From positions 1 to 50,407 of the forward strand of contig JAOAHQ010000027.1 in the NCBI GenBank assembly GCA_026415155.1: a DNA stretch of 50,407 nt. The letters run 5' to 3'. The notes under the pieces are model-generated. The model did not search any database and had not been told where the DNA came from. It was given only the letters and a program-made list of their open reading frames with translations. Positions 1 through 8,814 of the stretch are shown piece by piece. The stretch comes from Rhodocyclaceae bacterium. GTDB lineage: Bacteria > Pseudomonadota > Gammaproteobacteria > Burkholderiales > Rhodocyclaceae. The position numbers were made by a program, and so were the translations under genes. The stretch's first letter is position 1, and every line of letters begins with the position of its first letter.

Positions 1-205
1 TTGTCCATTGGAACGCGAGCGGCGCTCGCCGGCGAGGGCGAGGAGATGCGCGCCCGGGCGACGAGTCCATAGCGGTGCCTCTGGACGAGGAGCACGGGCG
101 CGCGGATGCCGCCCGCAGCCCGAGCGCCGCCGCGTAGGGCAGTGCGAATGTCGTTGAGCTTCCTCATGGATGGCCTGCCCGGTCTAATGGACAATCTGGG
201 TTCAA
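1..205 (+). mobile_element. MITE-like repeat, copy 1 (cut by window edge)
   Basis: Starts inside the terminal repeat (TTGTCCATTGGAACGCGAGC) and ends with AATGGACAATCTGGGTTCAA at 186-205. The same element lies inverted at 33841-34056, where both 20-bp terminal inverted repeats are complete. The interior is only moderately conserved, but stems are kept: GTCCA/TGGAC here is matched by GCCCA/TGGGC in the other copy, and an outer stem GCGCGCCCG/CGGGCGCGC here corresponds to GGCCGCGC/GCGTGGCC there. There is no coding capacity. I infer a non-autonomous transposable element or a structured repeat. Bases 206-310 hold only the short repeat at 271-293; I see no gene in 1-310. Confidence 0.75.
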
Positions 206-270
206 CAGCCCATTGAATCGAGAAAGAAATCACACGCTTGCCCCAACACGAGGTCTCGCTGCCCTGCCCC

Positions 271-293
271 AAAGTCGGCGCTGGCGGGACGGC
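271..293 (-). repeat. 24-bp dispersed repeat, copy a
   Basis: Minus-strand copy of the short repeat with core CCGCCAGCGCCGACTTT. It lies just upstream of the cytochrome c peroxidase start. Other copies are at 6547, 10785, 16030, 20411, 32543, 38277 and 46181, with a degenerate one at 28957. Confidence 0.8.
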
Positions 294-310
294 CTGCCTT
301 GCCCTCGCGC

Positions 311-1336
311 ATGAAACTTCTGCGTAAGACTCCGCTTTTCGTTGCCGGCGTCGTGCTCATCGCCACCCTGTTGCTTGGCCTCATCGCTCCCCCTTTGCAG
401 CCCGTCGTACCGGCACAGCCTGTGGCAAGTGAATCAGGGTCGGCCGCCTCAGGCGACATCGTCACGCCGCTGCCTGAACCGCCGGCCTTGCCTGCAGCGA
501 AGGTCGCCCTCGGCGAACGCCTCTTCAAAGAGCCGCGTCTGTCGCGCGACAATAGCCTCGCCTGCGCGAGCTGCCACCGCCTCGAGGCAGGTGGCGTCGA
601 TCACCGCCCCGTCTCGATCGGCGTCGGCGGAGCCGTCGGGAACATCAATGCGCCGACGGTCTTCAATAGTGCGCTCCAGTTCGCACAGTTCTGGGATGGC
701 CGCGCCGCGACGCTCGAAGAGCAGGCGGCCGGACCGGTGCATAACCCCGTCGAGATGGCTTCGAACTGGGAGCAGGTGATCGCCAAGCTGTCGGCGGATG
801 AGGGCTATCGCCAGGCGTTTGCCGCCCTTTACCCCGATGGCATCACGGCCGCCAACATCGTCGATGCGATCGCCACCTTCGAGCGCACGCTAATTACCCC
901 GAACGCGCGCTTCGACCGCTTCCTGCGCGGCGAGCAAGAGGCGCTGACCGCCCTCGAACTCAAGGGCTGGCAGCGCTTTCGCGAACTGGGCTGCGCCAGC
1001 TGTCACCAGGGCAGGCTCTTGGGCGGCAACATGTTCCAGAAATTCGGCGTGCTGCGCGACTATTTCAGCGGCCGGCCGATCACGGCGGCCGATCTCGGCC
1101 GCTACAACGTAACGCGCCGCGAAGAAGACCGCCACGTCTTCAAGGTGCCGAGCCTGCGCAACGTGGCGCTCACCGCGCCCTATTTCCACGATGCTTCCGC
1201 CGCCGATCTTCCCCAGGCCGTCGCCGTCATGGGCCGTCACCAGCTCGGCCGCGATCTTTCTCACGAAGACATCGAGGCGATCGTCGCCTTCTTGCATACC
1301 TTGACCGGCGAATGGCGCGGCAAACCACTGCAATGA
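311..1336 (+). CDS. di-heme cytochrome c peroxidase (MauG/CcpA family)
   Basis: 341 aa from the ATG at 311. An in-frame TTG at 299 is possible, but the ATG gives a basic start plus a hydrophobic segment (residues 8-25), a typical signal peptide or membrane anchor. Two heme c sites are visible, CASCH at about 85-89 and CASCH at about 228-232, with the family motif KVPSLRNVALTAPYFHD near 278. Bacterial di-heme peroxidases reduce H2O2 in the periplasm with electrons from c-type cytochromes; MauG-like members do other oxidations, so the substrate is uncertain. The stop overlaps the start of the next gene (ATGA at 1333-1336), implying translational coupling. No clear ribosome binding site precedes the start. 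Confidence 0.9.
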   Translation: MKLLRKTPLFVAGVVLIATLLLGLIAPPLQPVVPAQPVASESGSAASGDIVTPLPEPPALPAAKVALGERLFKEPRLSRDNSLACASCHRLEAGGVDHRPVSIGVGGAVGNINAPTVFNSALQFAQFWDGRAATLEEQAAGPVHNPVEMASNWEQVIAKLSADEGYRQAFAALYPDGITAANIVDAIATFERTLITPNARFDRFLRGEQEALTALELKGWQRFRELGCASCHQGRLLGGNMFQKFGVLRDYFSGRPITAADLGRYNVTRREEDRHVFKVPSLRNVALTAPYFHDASAADLPQAVAVMGRHQLGRDLSHEDIEAIVAFLHTLTGEWRGKPLQ

Positions 1337-3918
1337 ACGAGCTCAGCACCGCGGCAGGCCGTCCCGCCTGGCTGGGAAGCGCGCTCGGCCTTGGCGTGCT
1401 CGCGGCCGTGCTCACCTGGCTGTTTCTGCGCGCCGATGCCGTCTCGCCGCATACCCATTACCAGTATCTCGCCCGCTTGCGCGCGTTGCAGCAGGCCGAT
1501 GTCGAACTCAATGCCGCCGTGCTGGCCCAGCGCACCGGCCTATCGCACAACTATGATCCGCTCGTGCGGCAAGTCGAGGCCACTCGGGAGGGCAGCCACG
1601 CCATTGCCGAGCTGCCGGCCTTTCTCTTCGAAGATGCCCGCACGGCGCTCACCGAAAAAATCCGCGCGCTCATCGAACTCCACCAGCAAAAAGCCCGGCT
1701 CGTCGATCACTTTCAGCGCTCACACGCAGTGTTACGCAATTCGCGCGACTATTTTCCTGATGCCGCCGAGCATTTCCTGCGCGAAGTCGCCGCCGGTAGA
1801 CCCTACGCGGCCGAAGCCGGCCGCTTCGTGCGCGCCCTGCTCGCCTTCGGCCACAGCGGCGACGCCGACGCCTTGCCCCGCCTCAAGCAGCAGGTCGCAG
1901 CGCTCGCCGCACTCAAGCTGCCCACACGTGAGCGCGCCGCGTTGGACCATCTGCTCGTTCACGCGAACGTCATCATGACGCGCCAAACCGAAGCGGATGA
2001 GCTCGCGCGGCGCATTTTGCAGCTGCCGACGGCAAAGCTCCAGGAAGAAATCAGCCGGCTCTATGGCGATGCCCACGAACAGGCCCAGCGGCGCGCCGGC
2101 CATTACCGTATCCTGCTCTATGTCGTGGCGCTTCTTTTGGCCGCCTATCTCGTCTGGGCCTATCTGCGCATTGAGCAGGATCAGCGCGAACTTGCCCGCG
2201 CCCATCGCACGCTCATCGAACGCTTCGAAGCGCAGCGTGCCGCCGAGGAGCGCCTGCGCCTCTTTGCGACGGTATTCTCGAATGCGAGCGAAGGCATGAC
2301 CATCACCGATGCGGCCACACGCATCGTCGCAGTCAATCCGGCCTTCACGGCCATCACGGGCTACTCGGAGAGCGAGGCGATCGGCCAGACACCGGCGCTG
2401 CTCAATTCCGGCCGCCACGAGCCCGCCTTCTATCGGCAGATGTGGCAGTCCATCGAGACGACGGGCAAATGGCGCGGCGAGATCTGGAACCGCCGCAAGG
2501 ACGGCGTGATCTATCCCGAATGGCTGTCGATCACCGCCGTGCATGACGAGAGCGGGCGCATCACCCACTACATCGGCATCTTCAGCGACATCACCGAGCG
2601 CAAGGAGGCCGAGCAGCGCATCCTGTATCTCGCCCACCACGACGCTTTGACGGGCCTGCCTAACCGCCTGCTGCTCGATGACCGCATCGAGCAGGCGCTG
2701 CTCAAGGCGAAGCGCAGCAATCAGCTCACCGGCCTTTTGTTCATCGATCTCGACCGCTTCAAGAACATCAACGAAACGCTCGGCCACGAAATCGGCGATG
2801 AGCTGCTCGTGCAGGCCGCCAAGCGGCTGGCGGCCACGCTGCGTGAAACCGATACCCTGGCGCGCCATGGCGGCGATGCCTTCGTCGTCGTGCTGCCCGA
2901 CCTCGCCCAGCCGCAGGATGCGACCCAAGTGGCGCGCAAGCTGCTCGCCGCGCTGGGGCAACCCTATCGGCTCGCCGGCCACGATCTCACGGTGACCGGC
3001 AGCATTGGCATCGCGCTCTTTCCAGAAGACGGCGACAGCGCCTCGGAGCTCCTCCGCAATGCCGAGACGGCGATGTATCACGCCAAGGAAGAGGGCCGCA
3101 ACACCTTGCGCTTTTACGCCGCCGACATGAACTTTGCCTCGCTTGGCGAGCTCCTGCTCGAAACACATCTGCGCAATGCGCTCGACCGCGGCGAACTCTT
3201 GATGTTCTATCAGCCCAAAGTCGATGCGCGCACGGGCGAGCTCGTCGGCGCCGAAGCGCTGATGCGCTGGCAGCATCCCGAACACGGCATGATCCCGCCG
3301 GGCCGCTTCATTCCGCTTGCCGAGGAATGCGGCCTCATCGCGCCAATGGGCGAGTGGGCGCTCAAGGCGGTCTGCCGCCAACTGCGCGCCTGGCTCGATG
3401 CCGGTCTCGAGCCGGTGCCCATCGCCGTCAATGTTTCGGCGCAGCAGTTCGCCCAGCACGACGTCGCGCAGGTGGTGGCGCAAGCGCTCGCGGAAAGCCG
3501 TATTCCGCCCGAACTGCTCGAGCTCGAGATGACCGAATCGCTGCTCATGAAAAACGCCGAACACACCGCCGCCGTGCTCGGCGCCTTGAAGGGCATGAAG
3601 ATCCGTATGGCGATCGACGACTTCGGCACTGGCTATTCATCGCTGTCTTACCTGAAGCACTTCCCGGTGCAGGTGATCAAGATCGACCGCATGTTCGTGC
3701 AGGACATCGACGCCGAGGGCGAAAAGGTCAAGCTCGCCGCAGCGATCATCGCGCTGGCGCATGGCATGGATTTGCACGTCGTTGCCGAAGGGGTGGAAAC
3801 CGAAGCGCAGCGCGACTACCTCGCCCGCTCTGGCTGCGATCAGTTTCAGGGCTATCTCTTCGACCGGCCGCTGCCGGCCGAAGCCTTTGCCGAGCGTTTG
3901 AAGAAACGCCGTTCGTGA
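1333..3918 (+). CDS. membrane PAS-GGDEF-EAL protein with degenerate GGDAF site
   Basis: 861 aa from the ATG overlapping the peroxidase stop; an upstream in-frame ATG at 1312 is less likely. There is a TM helix at about 14-33, a periplasmic sensor region, a second TM at about 258-280, PAS at about 309-425, GGDEF at about 433-590 and EAL at about 604-856. The cyclase signature reads HGGDAF near residue 512, so the glutamate of GGDEF is alanine, which predicts weak or no diguanylate cyclase activity. The EAL domain keeps EALMRW, the DDFGTGYSSL loop, KIDR and AEGVETEAQ, as expected of an active c-di-GMP phosphodiesterase. I infer a membrane-anchored phosphodiesterase, perhaps GTP-modulated. Coupling to the peroxidase suggests an oxidative or redox signal, but this is unproven. 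Confidence 0.9.
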   Translation: MNELSTAAGRPAWLGSALGLGVLAAVLTWLFLRADAVSPHTHYQYLARLRALQQADVELNAAVLAQRTGLSHNYDPLVRQVEATREGSHAIAELPAFLFEDARTALTEKIRALIELHQQKARLVDHFQRSHAVLRNSRDYFPDAAEHFLREVAAGRPYAAEAGRFVRALLAFGHSGDADALPRLKQQVAALAALKLPTRERAALDHLLVHANVIMTRQTEADELARRILQLPTAKLQEEISRLYGDAHEQAQRRAGHYRILLYVVALLLAAYLVWAYLRIEQDQRELARAHRTLIERFEAQRAAEERLRLFATVFSNASEGMTITDAATRIVAVNPAFTAITGYSESEAIGQTPALLNSGRHEPAFYRQMWQSIETTGKWRGEIWNRRKDGVIYPEWLSITAVHDESGRITHYIGIFSDITERKEAEQRILYLAHHDALTGLPNRLLLDDRIEQALLKAKRSNQLTGLLFIDLDRFKNINETLGHEIGDELLVQAAKRLAATLRETDTLARHGGDAFVVVLPDLAQPQDATQVARKLLAALGQPYRLAGHDLTVTGSIGIALFPEDGDSASELLRNAETAMYHAKEEGRNTLRFYAADMNFASLGELLLETHLRNALDRGELLMFYQPKVDARTGELVGAEALMRWQHPEHGMIPPGRFIPLAEECGLIAPMGEWALKAVCRQLRAWLDAGLEPVPIAVNVSAQQFAQHDVAQVVAQALAESRIPPELLELEMTESLLMKNAEHTAAVLGALKGMKIRMAIDDFGTGYSSLSYLKHFPVQVIKIDRMFVQDIDAEGEKVKLAAAIIALAHGMDLHVVAEGVETEAQRDYLARSGCDQFQGYLFDRPLPAEAFAERLKKRRS

Positions 3919-4029
3919 CCAGCGCGCCGCAGTTCGCAAAGGCATATCGCTGCCATTTCAGCCGGCTTGCCTACGCCGGACTTCACACTGCGAATGAGTC
4001 CCCGTAGCGAATGAGGCCCGAATCTGGTG

Positions 4030-4701
4030 TCAACGGCCGCGGCCGCCCTGACTGCCTTGGCTCGCTTTTCGCTCGATGGCGAAGACGGCAGCCTCGACGC
4101 GCGAAGTCAGATTGAGCTTGGCGAGGATGTGGCGCACGTGCAGCTTGACGGTGTCGTAACTGATGTCGAGCGCACGCGCGATCGCCTTGTTGGAGAGCCC
4201 CTGGGCGAGGTAATCGAGGATCTCGCGCTCGCGCGCGGTGAGCTGCTCTAGCGCATCGCTCTTGGTCGGCTGCCCGCCGCTTTGCAGGAGATTGACGAGC
4301 TTCAGGGTCATCGCCGGCGCGACGACCGTTTCTCCGCGCACGGCGCGCTGCACGGCATCGACGACGTCGTCCGGCTCCATGTCCTTCAAGAGATAGCCCT
4401 GCGCGCCGGAGCTCATCGCATTGGCAAGATCGTCTTCGGCATCGCTGACGGTGAGCACGAGCACCGGCCCGCGAAACCCGCTGGCGCGGATCTCGCGGAT
4501 GAGCGCGAGTCCGCCATGCGGCGGCATGTTGAGATCCGTGATGACCACATCGGGTGCTGCGCTCTGCAAGAGCCGCATCGCCTCATCCCCGTTGCCGGCG
4601 ATACCGGCGACGCTGATCTCGCCGCGCCGTTCGAGCAGCTCGGCAAGCCCCTTGCGGAACAAGGTATGGTCGTCGACGAGCAGCACGCGGATCGGATTCA
4701 T
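4030..4701 (-). CDS. NarL/LuxR-type response regulator
   Basis: 223 aa. The N-terminal receiver begins RVLLVDDHTLFRKGL, with the phospho-acceptor Asp in VVITDLNMPP (about residue 55) and a Lys in LLKDMEP. The C-terminal LuxR helix-turn-helix is LTAREREILDYLAQGLSNK followed by YDTVKLHVRHIL. It overlaps the upstream kinase gene by 4 bp (ATGA), so it is the cognate regulator. NarL-type regulators dimerise and bind promoter DNA when phosphorylated. No target promoter can be named, and no nitrate respiration genes are in the window, so I do not call it narL. Confidence 0.93.
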   Translation of the reverse strand: MNPIRVLLVDDHTLFRKGLAELLERRGEISVAGIAGNGDEAMRLLQSAAPDVVITDLNMPPHGGLALIREIRASGFRGPVLVLTVSDAEDDLANAMSSGAQGYLLKDMEPDDVVDAVQRAVRGETVVAPAMTLKLVNLLQSGGQPTKSDALEQLTAREREILDYLAQGLSNKAIARALDISYDTVKLHVRHILAKLNLTSRVEAAVFAIERKASQGSQGGRGR

Positions 4702-5942
4702 GCCGCGCTCCGTTGCGTCGAGGGCGCGACGGCCGGGAAGGTGAGCCGCACGCGAAAGCCGCCGGCCGGCAGATTCGCTACTTCGACGCGCCCGCCGATG
4801 AGCCGCGCACGCTCGCGCATGATCGATAAACCGAAATGGTCGCGCAAATGCGGGTGTTCTTCGAAGCCGCCGGTGCGGTTGGCGATCGCGAAGAAGCCCT
4901 GGCCGCCGCGGCCATTGTCATCGACCGTGATGACGTAGTGATCGCCGGCGCCTTCGAGCGTCAAGATCGCTTGCGTCGCCCCGGAATGGCGGCCGACGTT
5001 GGCAAGCGCCTCCTGGACGATGAAGAATACCTGCGCCTCTTGATCGACGGTCAGGCGCAGATCGGCCACCCGGTTACGGTATTCGAGCGCGATGCCGGTG
5101 CGATCGTGAAAGGTTTGCGCCAGGCGCGCCAGCGCAGCGGCAAGCCCCATCGGATCCATGCGGTTCCTGAATTGCGAGAGCAGCTCGCGCAACTGGCTAT
5201 AGGCCTCGTCGAGCGCCTGACCGACGTCATTGGCATATTTGAGCGCCGCCTCGTTAGTACCTTCGCCTTCGCGTAAGGCGTCCTGCAAGAGCGCCATGCG
5301 CATCTTCATGTAGGCGAGCGTCTGGGCGAGCGAATCATGCACCTCGGCGGCCATCATCTGGCGCTCGTTCATCAGCGTAATGCGCAGGTTCTCGCGCTTG
5401 AGCCGCGCGTTTTCGAGCGCCATGCCCAAGTGCTCGCTGATCGAGCGGAACAAGAGCGCCACTTCCTCGGGCAGCTCGAAGCGTTCGGGCAAGAAGAGGT
5501 TATAGGTGCCTTGCAGGTGGCCGCCATGTTGCAAGGGCACGACGACCATCGCCTGGATGTCGCGCTCGAAATAGGAGTGATGGGTACGCAAGGCGCAATC
5601 GGCGAGATCGATCTCGTAGCGCGAGTGATTGTCGGCGATCGCGCTGCCGCACTGGCCGCAGTCGATCGGCACGAGCCGCTCGCGCTCGACGACCTCGGGC
5701 GGCAGGCCGCGCGCGGCAACGAGGCGCAGATGCTTGCCATCGGCAGTGACGACGCGTACCGCCCCCGCCTTCGCGTGGGTTAAGCGAATCATCGTGCCGA
5801 GGAAACGGCCGAGCAGCTCCTCAACGTCGTCTTCGTCGGCCAGGCTCGCCGAAACGGCCGAAAAGATATCGAGGGCGAGCAGGTGATTTGCATCGCCATC
5901 GACGACGGGCTCGCTCGGGCGCGGCGTCACGGGAATGTCCAT
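4698..5942 (-). CDS. cytoplasmic GAF sensor histidine kinase (NarX-like HisKA_3)
   Basis: 414 aa with no transmembrane segment. A GAF domain spans about 25-195, followed by a HisKA_3 dimerisation domain with the phospho-histidine in AAEVHDSLAQTLAYMKMRM (about 201), then an HATPase_c domain with N-box ALANVGRHSGA and G-box DDNGRGGQGF. The GAF domain carries a cysteine cluster, IDCGQCGSAI followed by a third Cys in DLADCALRTHH, which could bind a metal, heme or Fe-S centre or act as thiols; this is inference. It is translationally coupled to the regulator at 4030-4701. A soluble GAF kinase of this type usually reads a cytoplasmic redox, gas or small-molecule cue. Confidence 0.92.
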   Translation of the reverse strand: MDIPVTPRPSEPVVDGDANHLLALDIFSAVSASLADEDDVEELLGRFLGTMIRLTHAKAGAVRVVTADGKHLRLVAARGLPPEVVERERLVPIDCGQCGSAIADNHSRYEIDLADCALRTHHSYFERDIQAMVVVPLQHGGHLQGTYNLFLPERFELPEEVALLFRSISEHLGMALENARLKRENLRITLMNERQMMAAEVHDSLAQTLAYMKMRMALLQDALREGEGTNEAALKYANDVGQALDEAYSQLRELLSQFRNRMDPMGLAAALARLAQTFHDRTGIALEYRNRVADLRLTVDQEAQVFFIVQEALANVGRHSGATQAILTLEGAGDHYVITVDDNGRGGQGFFAIANRTGGFEEHPHLRDHFGLSIMRERARLIGGRVEVANLPAGGFRVRLTFPAVAPSTQRSAA

Positions 5943-5961
5943 GACGCAATTTTACCCACGG

Positions 5962-6525
5962 CTAGAGCGGCAACGGCCACTCGCCCGAGAGGGTCTTTTC
6001 CGCCCACAGCAAGGCAGCCAGGGTCTTGCCGTCGGTGATTTCGCCATCCCGCACCGCGAGCAGCGCATCGGACAAAGAAAGCTCGACGACTTCGAGGATC
6101 TCGTCGTGATCTCGGCTTTCACCGACATAGCTCAAGCCCTGCGCCCAGAAAATCTCGATCCGCTCATCGGCATAGCCAATCGCCGGATGCATCGTGCCGA
6201 GGTGGCGCCAAAGTTTTGCCTTGTAGCCCGTCTCTTCGCGCAGCTCGCGCCGCGCCGTATCGAGGATGTGCTCCCCCGCATCGATCTTGCCAGCCGGCAG
6301 CTCGAGCATGACGCGCTGCACGGGGTAACGGAACTGGCGTTCGAAGAGCAGCTTGCCATTGTCGAGCACGCCGATGACGACCACCGCCCCGGGATGGCGG
6401 ATGATCTCACGGGTAGATTCTTTGCCGTCAGGCAGGCGCACCCGGTCGGCATAGACCTTGAGCAGGCGACCATCGAAGACCTGCCGGCTCTCGAGCGTCT
6501 CCTCGTAAAAATCCATCTCGTCCAT
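5962..6525 (-). CDS. NUDIX hydrolase, ADP-ribose pyrophosphatase type
   Basis: 187 aa from the ATG at 6525 (MDEMDFYEETLESRQVF); the frame is open upstream, but that stretch includes the short repeat at 6547-6570 and is not family-like. The Nudix box is complete: GKIDAGEHILDTARREL then REETGY, fitting GX5EX7REUXEEXGU. Flanking motifs (VIGVLDNGKLLFERQFRYPV, MLELPAGK) match the NudF/ADP-ribose diphosphatase group, which hydrolyses ADP-ribose to AMP and ribose 5-phosphate in the cytoplasm. It is the last gene of the minus-strand run coming from the thiolase. Confidence 0.88.
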   Translation of the reverse strand: MDEMDFYEETLESRQVFDGRLLKVYADRVRLPDGKESTREIIRHPGAVVVIGVLDNGKLLFERQFRYPVQRVMLELPAGKIDAGEHILDTARRELREETGYKAKLWRHLGTMHPAIGYADERIEIFWAQGLSYVGESRDHDEILEVVELSLSDALLAVRDGEITDGKTLAALLWAEKTLSGEWPLPL

Positions 6526-6546
6526 GGATGCGGACTTTACCAGAGC

Positions 6547-6570
6547 GAACTCGGCGCTGGCGGGACGGCC
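6547..6570 (-). repeat. 24-bp dispersed repeat, copy b
   Basis: Minus-strand copy with the core CCGCCAGCGCCGA and a degenerate end (GTTC for CTTTC). It lies between the thiolase stop and the NUDIX start, in a frame that stays open through it. Confidence 0.75.
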
Positions 6571-6629
6571 CGCCCAGCGAAAAGGGCTGCTGCCGAGTCG
6601 CCCCGGCAGCCCCCCTCTAGGCAAAAAAC

Positions 6630-7814
6630 TTACATGCGTTCCCAAATCGTCGTGATGCCCTGGCCGCCGCCGATGCACATCGTCGCCATGCCATAGCGGC
6701 CGTTGATCCGCTGCAGCTCGTGCAGCAGCTTGGTGACGATGACCGCACCGGTCGCGCCGACCGGGTGGCCCAAAGCGATCGCGCCGCCATTCGGATTGGT
6801 CTTGGCCGGATCGAGGCCCAGCCCCTTCATGACGGTGAGCGATTGCACGGCAAAGGCCTCGTTCGATTCGATGACGTCCATCTGCTCGAGTGTAAGGCCG
6901 GCCTTTTGCAAGGCGAGTTTCGAAGAGGGGATCGGCCCCTCGCCCATGACGTCGTTGGGCACGCCGGCGATCGCATAGGAAACGAGCCGCGCGATCGGCT
7001 TATGGCCTGCGGCAGCCGCCTTGGCGGCATCGGCGAGCACGAGGAAGGCCGCCGCATCGTTGATGCCAGAAGCATTGCCGGCGGTGACCGTGCCATCCTT
7101 CTTGAAGGCGGGCTTCATCTTGGCGAGCGTCTCGAGCGTCGTGCCGGGGCGCGGATGCTCGTCGGTATCGAACACCACTTCGCCCTTCTTGGTCTTGAGC
7201 GTGATCGGCACGATCTGGCTCTTGAAGCGTCCCTCGGCGATCGCTCTGGCCGCGCGCGCCTGCGATTCGACGGCATAGGCATCCTGTTCTTCGCGCGTGA
7301 TGCCATGCTTGGCGGCGAGATTCTCGGCCGTCATGCCCATGTGGCCGACGCCGAAGGGATCGGTGAGCACGGCGACCATCGCATCGATGGCCTGGGTATC
7401 GCCCATGCGCGCGCCCGAGCGCAGCGCCGGCAAGAGGTAGGCGCCGCGCGACATGACCTCGACGCCGCCGCCGATCGCGTAGTCGGCATCGCCGAGCAGG
7501 ATCGCCTGCGCCGAGCTGACGATGGCCTGCTGCGCCGAGCCGCAGAGGCGATTCACCGCAAAGGCGACCGAATCCATGCTCATGCCGGCTTGAATCGTCG
7601 CCACGCGCGCGACGTAGGGGTAACGCACTTCGGTCGGGATGCAGTTGCCGACGGTGGCGAAGGTCACTTGCTTGGGATCGACGCCGGCCCGCTCGATCGC
7701 GGCCTTGATGACGAGCCCGCCGAGCTCGGCGGGCTCGAGCGAAGACAAGGATCCGCCAAAGGCCCCCACGGCGGAGCGCACGGCGCTCAATACGACGACT
7801 TCTTTCTGCGACAT
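6630..7814 (-). CDS. acetyl-CoA C-acyltransferase (thiolase, BktB-like)
   Basis: 394 aa from the ATG at 7814, chosen because AGGAG lies about 7 nt upstream; a GTG three codons earlier overlaps that site. Thiolase signatures are the nucleophilic Cys in VNRLCGSAQQA (about residue 90), the SNEAFAVQS loop, the His in GHPVGATGA and the second active-site Cys in MCIGGGQG near the C terminus. It condenses or cleaves acyl-CoA/acetyl-CoA in beta-oxidation or polyhydroxyalkanoate precursor synthesis. It resembles beta-ketothiolase BktB/PhaA-type enzymes, but no phaB or phaC is adjacent, so the direction is unassigned. Confidence 0.93.
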   Translation of the reverse strand: MSQKEVVVLSAVRSAVGAFGGSLSSLEPAELGGLVIKAAIERAGVDPKQVTFATVGNCIPTEVRYPYVARVATIQAGMSMDSVAFAVNRLCGSAQQAIVSSAQAILLGDADYAIGGGVEVMSRGAYLLPALRSGARMGDTQAIDAMVAVLTDPFGVGHMGMTAENLAAKHGITREEQDAYAVESQARAARAIAEGRFKSQIVPITLKTKKGEVVFDTDEHPRPGTTLETLAKMKPAFKKDGTVTAGNASGINDAAAFLVLADAAKAAAAGHKPIARLVSYAIAGVPNDVMGEGPIPSSKLALQKAGLTLEQMDVIESNEAFAVQSLTVMKGLGLDPAKTNPNGGAIALGHPVGATGAVIVTKLLHELQRINGRYGMATMCIGGGQGITTIWERM

Positions 7815-7854
7815 TTTTTCCACTCCTGTTTTTGAGATTGAACGACCACAAACA

Positions 7855-8781
7855 TCACGACCCGACCCAACTGGCCACCGTCAGGAGGGCCAACAACATC
7901 AGACACAACACCAGCGCACGCCAGACGAGGCCGACCGCGCTTTGCAGATGCTCGACGGCCACTTCCTCGCCCAGGCCGAGTTCCGGGCGCGCCTCGATCT
8001 CCGTCGCGCCTGGCAGCGGCTGACCCAGCCGAACCCCCAAGGCGCCAGCGCCGCTCGAGAGCAAGATACCGGCGCTGGTGTCCGTCCATTGCGCGGCCTG
8101 AGTGCGCCAGCAAAAGACTGCATCCTCGAAGTCGCCGACGATGGCAAAGGTGATGGCCGTCAGCCGCGCCGGCAGCCAGTCGACGAGCGAGAACGCCTCG
8201 CGGGAAAACTCGCCGAAACGCGCCCGTTCGGTCGGTACCTCGCCCGCTTCCGTCCAGCGTTCGGCAAGACAAGCCGAGAGGCGATAAAGCAGTGCACCGG
8301 CAGGACCTGCGACCATGAACCAGAACAATGGCGCAAAGACGTGACGATGCGATGACAAAATGCCGGTTTCGATCGTAAGCCGTGCGATCTCGGCGGAACT
8401 CAAGCGTTCGACGCCTTCGCCGCGCCATTCGCCCAACAGACGGCGCGCCTGTTCGATCTCGCCCGCGCGCAGGGCGAGGTGGATGTCGGTGAAGAAATGG
8501 CTGAACTGGCGAAAACCGACGGTGAGATAGAGCACGCCGATGTCGAGCGCGAAGCCGGCGAGGGGATGCAGGAGATCGGTGCCGATTTGCAGCAAGAGCA
8601 TGCAGCCGGCTGGCAGACCCGCGCCAACCGCCCAAGCCACGGCGCCATGACGGCGTTCCCCTGCATTGAATTTCTCCTCGAGCCAATCGGCATACGCGAA
8701 GAGCAGCGCCTGGAGACGCGTGGCGGGCAGGGCCTTGACCTGCTCGAGGACGAGGACGCAAAGGATGCTGAAAAAGGTCAT
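7855..8781 (-). CDS. CobD/CbiB family membrane protein
   Basis: 308 aa. Hydrophobic segments lie near the N terminus, around 50-95 (AWAVGAGLPAGCMLLLQI and onward), around 165-190 and at the C terminus (ALVLCLMLLALLTVASWV). Features shared with CobD/CbiB include GFALDIGVLYLTVGFRQF and FSREAFSLVDWLPARLTA. CbiB makes adenosylcobinamide phosphate from cobyric acid in cobalamin synthesis. This version is common in betaproteobacteria without surrounding cob genes, sits between NudL and thiolase genes here, and may not be a true cobinamide synthase. Annotation is at family level only. Confidence 0.75.
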   Translation of the reverse strand: MTFFSILCVLVLEQVKALPATRLQALLFAYADWLEEKFNAGERRHGAVAWAVGAGLPAGCMLLLQIGTDLLHPLAGFALDIGVLYLTVGFRQFSHFFTDIHLALRAGEIEQARRLLGEWRGEGVERLSSAEIARLTIETGILSSHRHVFAPLFWFMVAGPAGALLYRLSACLAERWTEAGEVPTERARFGEFSREAFSLVDWLPARLTAITFAIVGDFEDAVFCWRTQAAQWTDTSAGILLSSGAGALGVRLGQPLPGATEIEARPELGLGEEVAVEHLQSAVGLVWRALVLCLMLLALLTVASWVGS

Positions 8782-8814
8782 GGAAAGAAGGTCGCGTCGG
8801 TCGCCGCGAAGATA

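Noticed and set aside
1353-1375. Another copy of the 24-bp repeat
   Set aside because: Only the first 11 bases (GCCGTCCCGCC) match; likely chance.
1732-3564. 610-aa open frame on the minus strand
   Set aside because: Mirror frame of the PAS-GGDEF-EAL gene in GC-rich DNA; no domain seen and no ribosome site.
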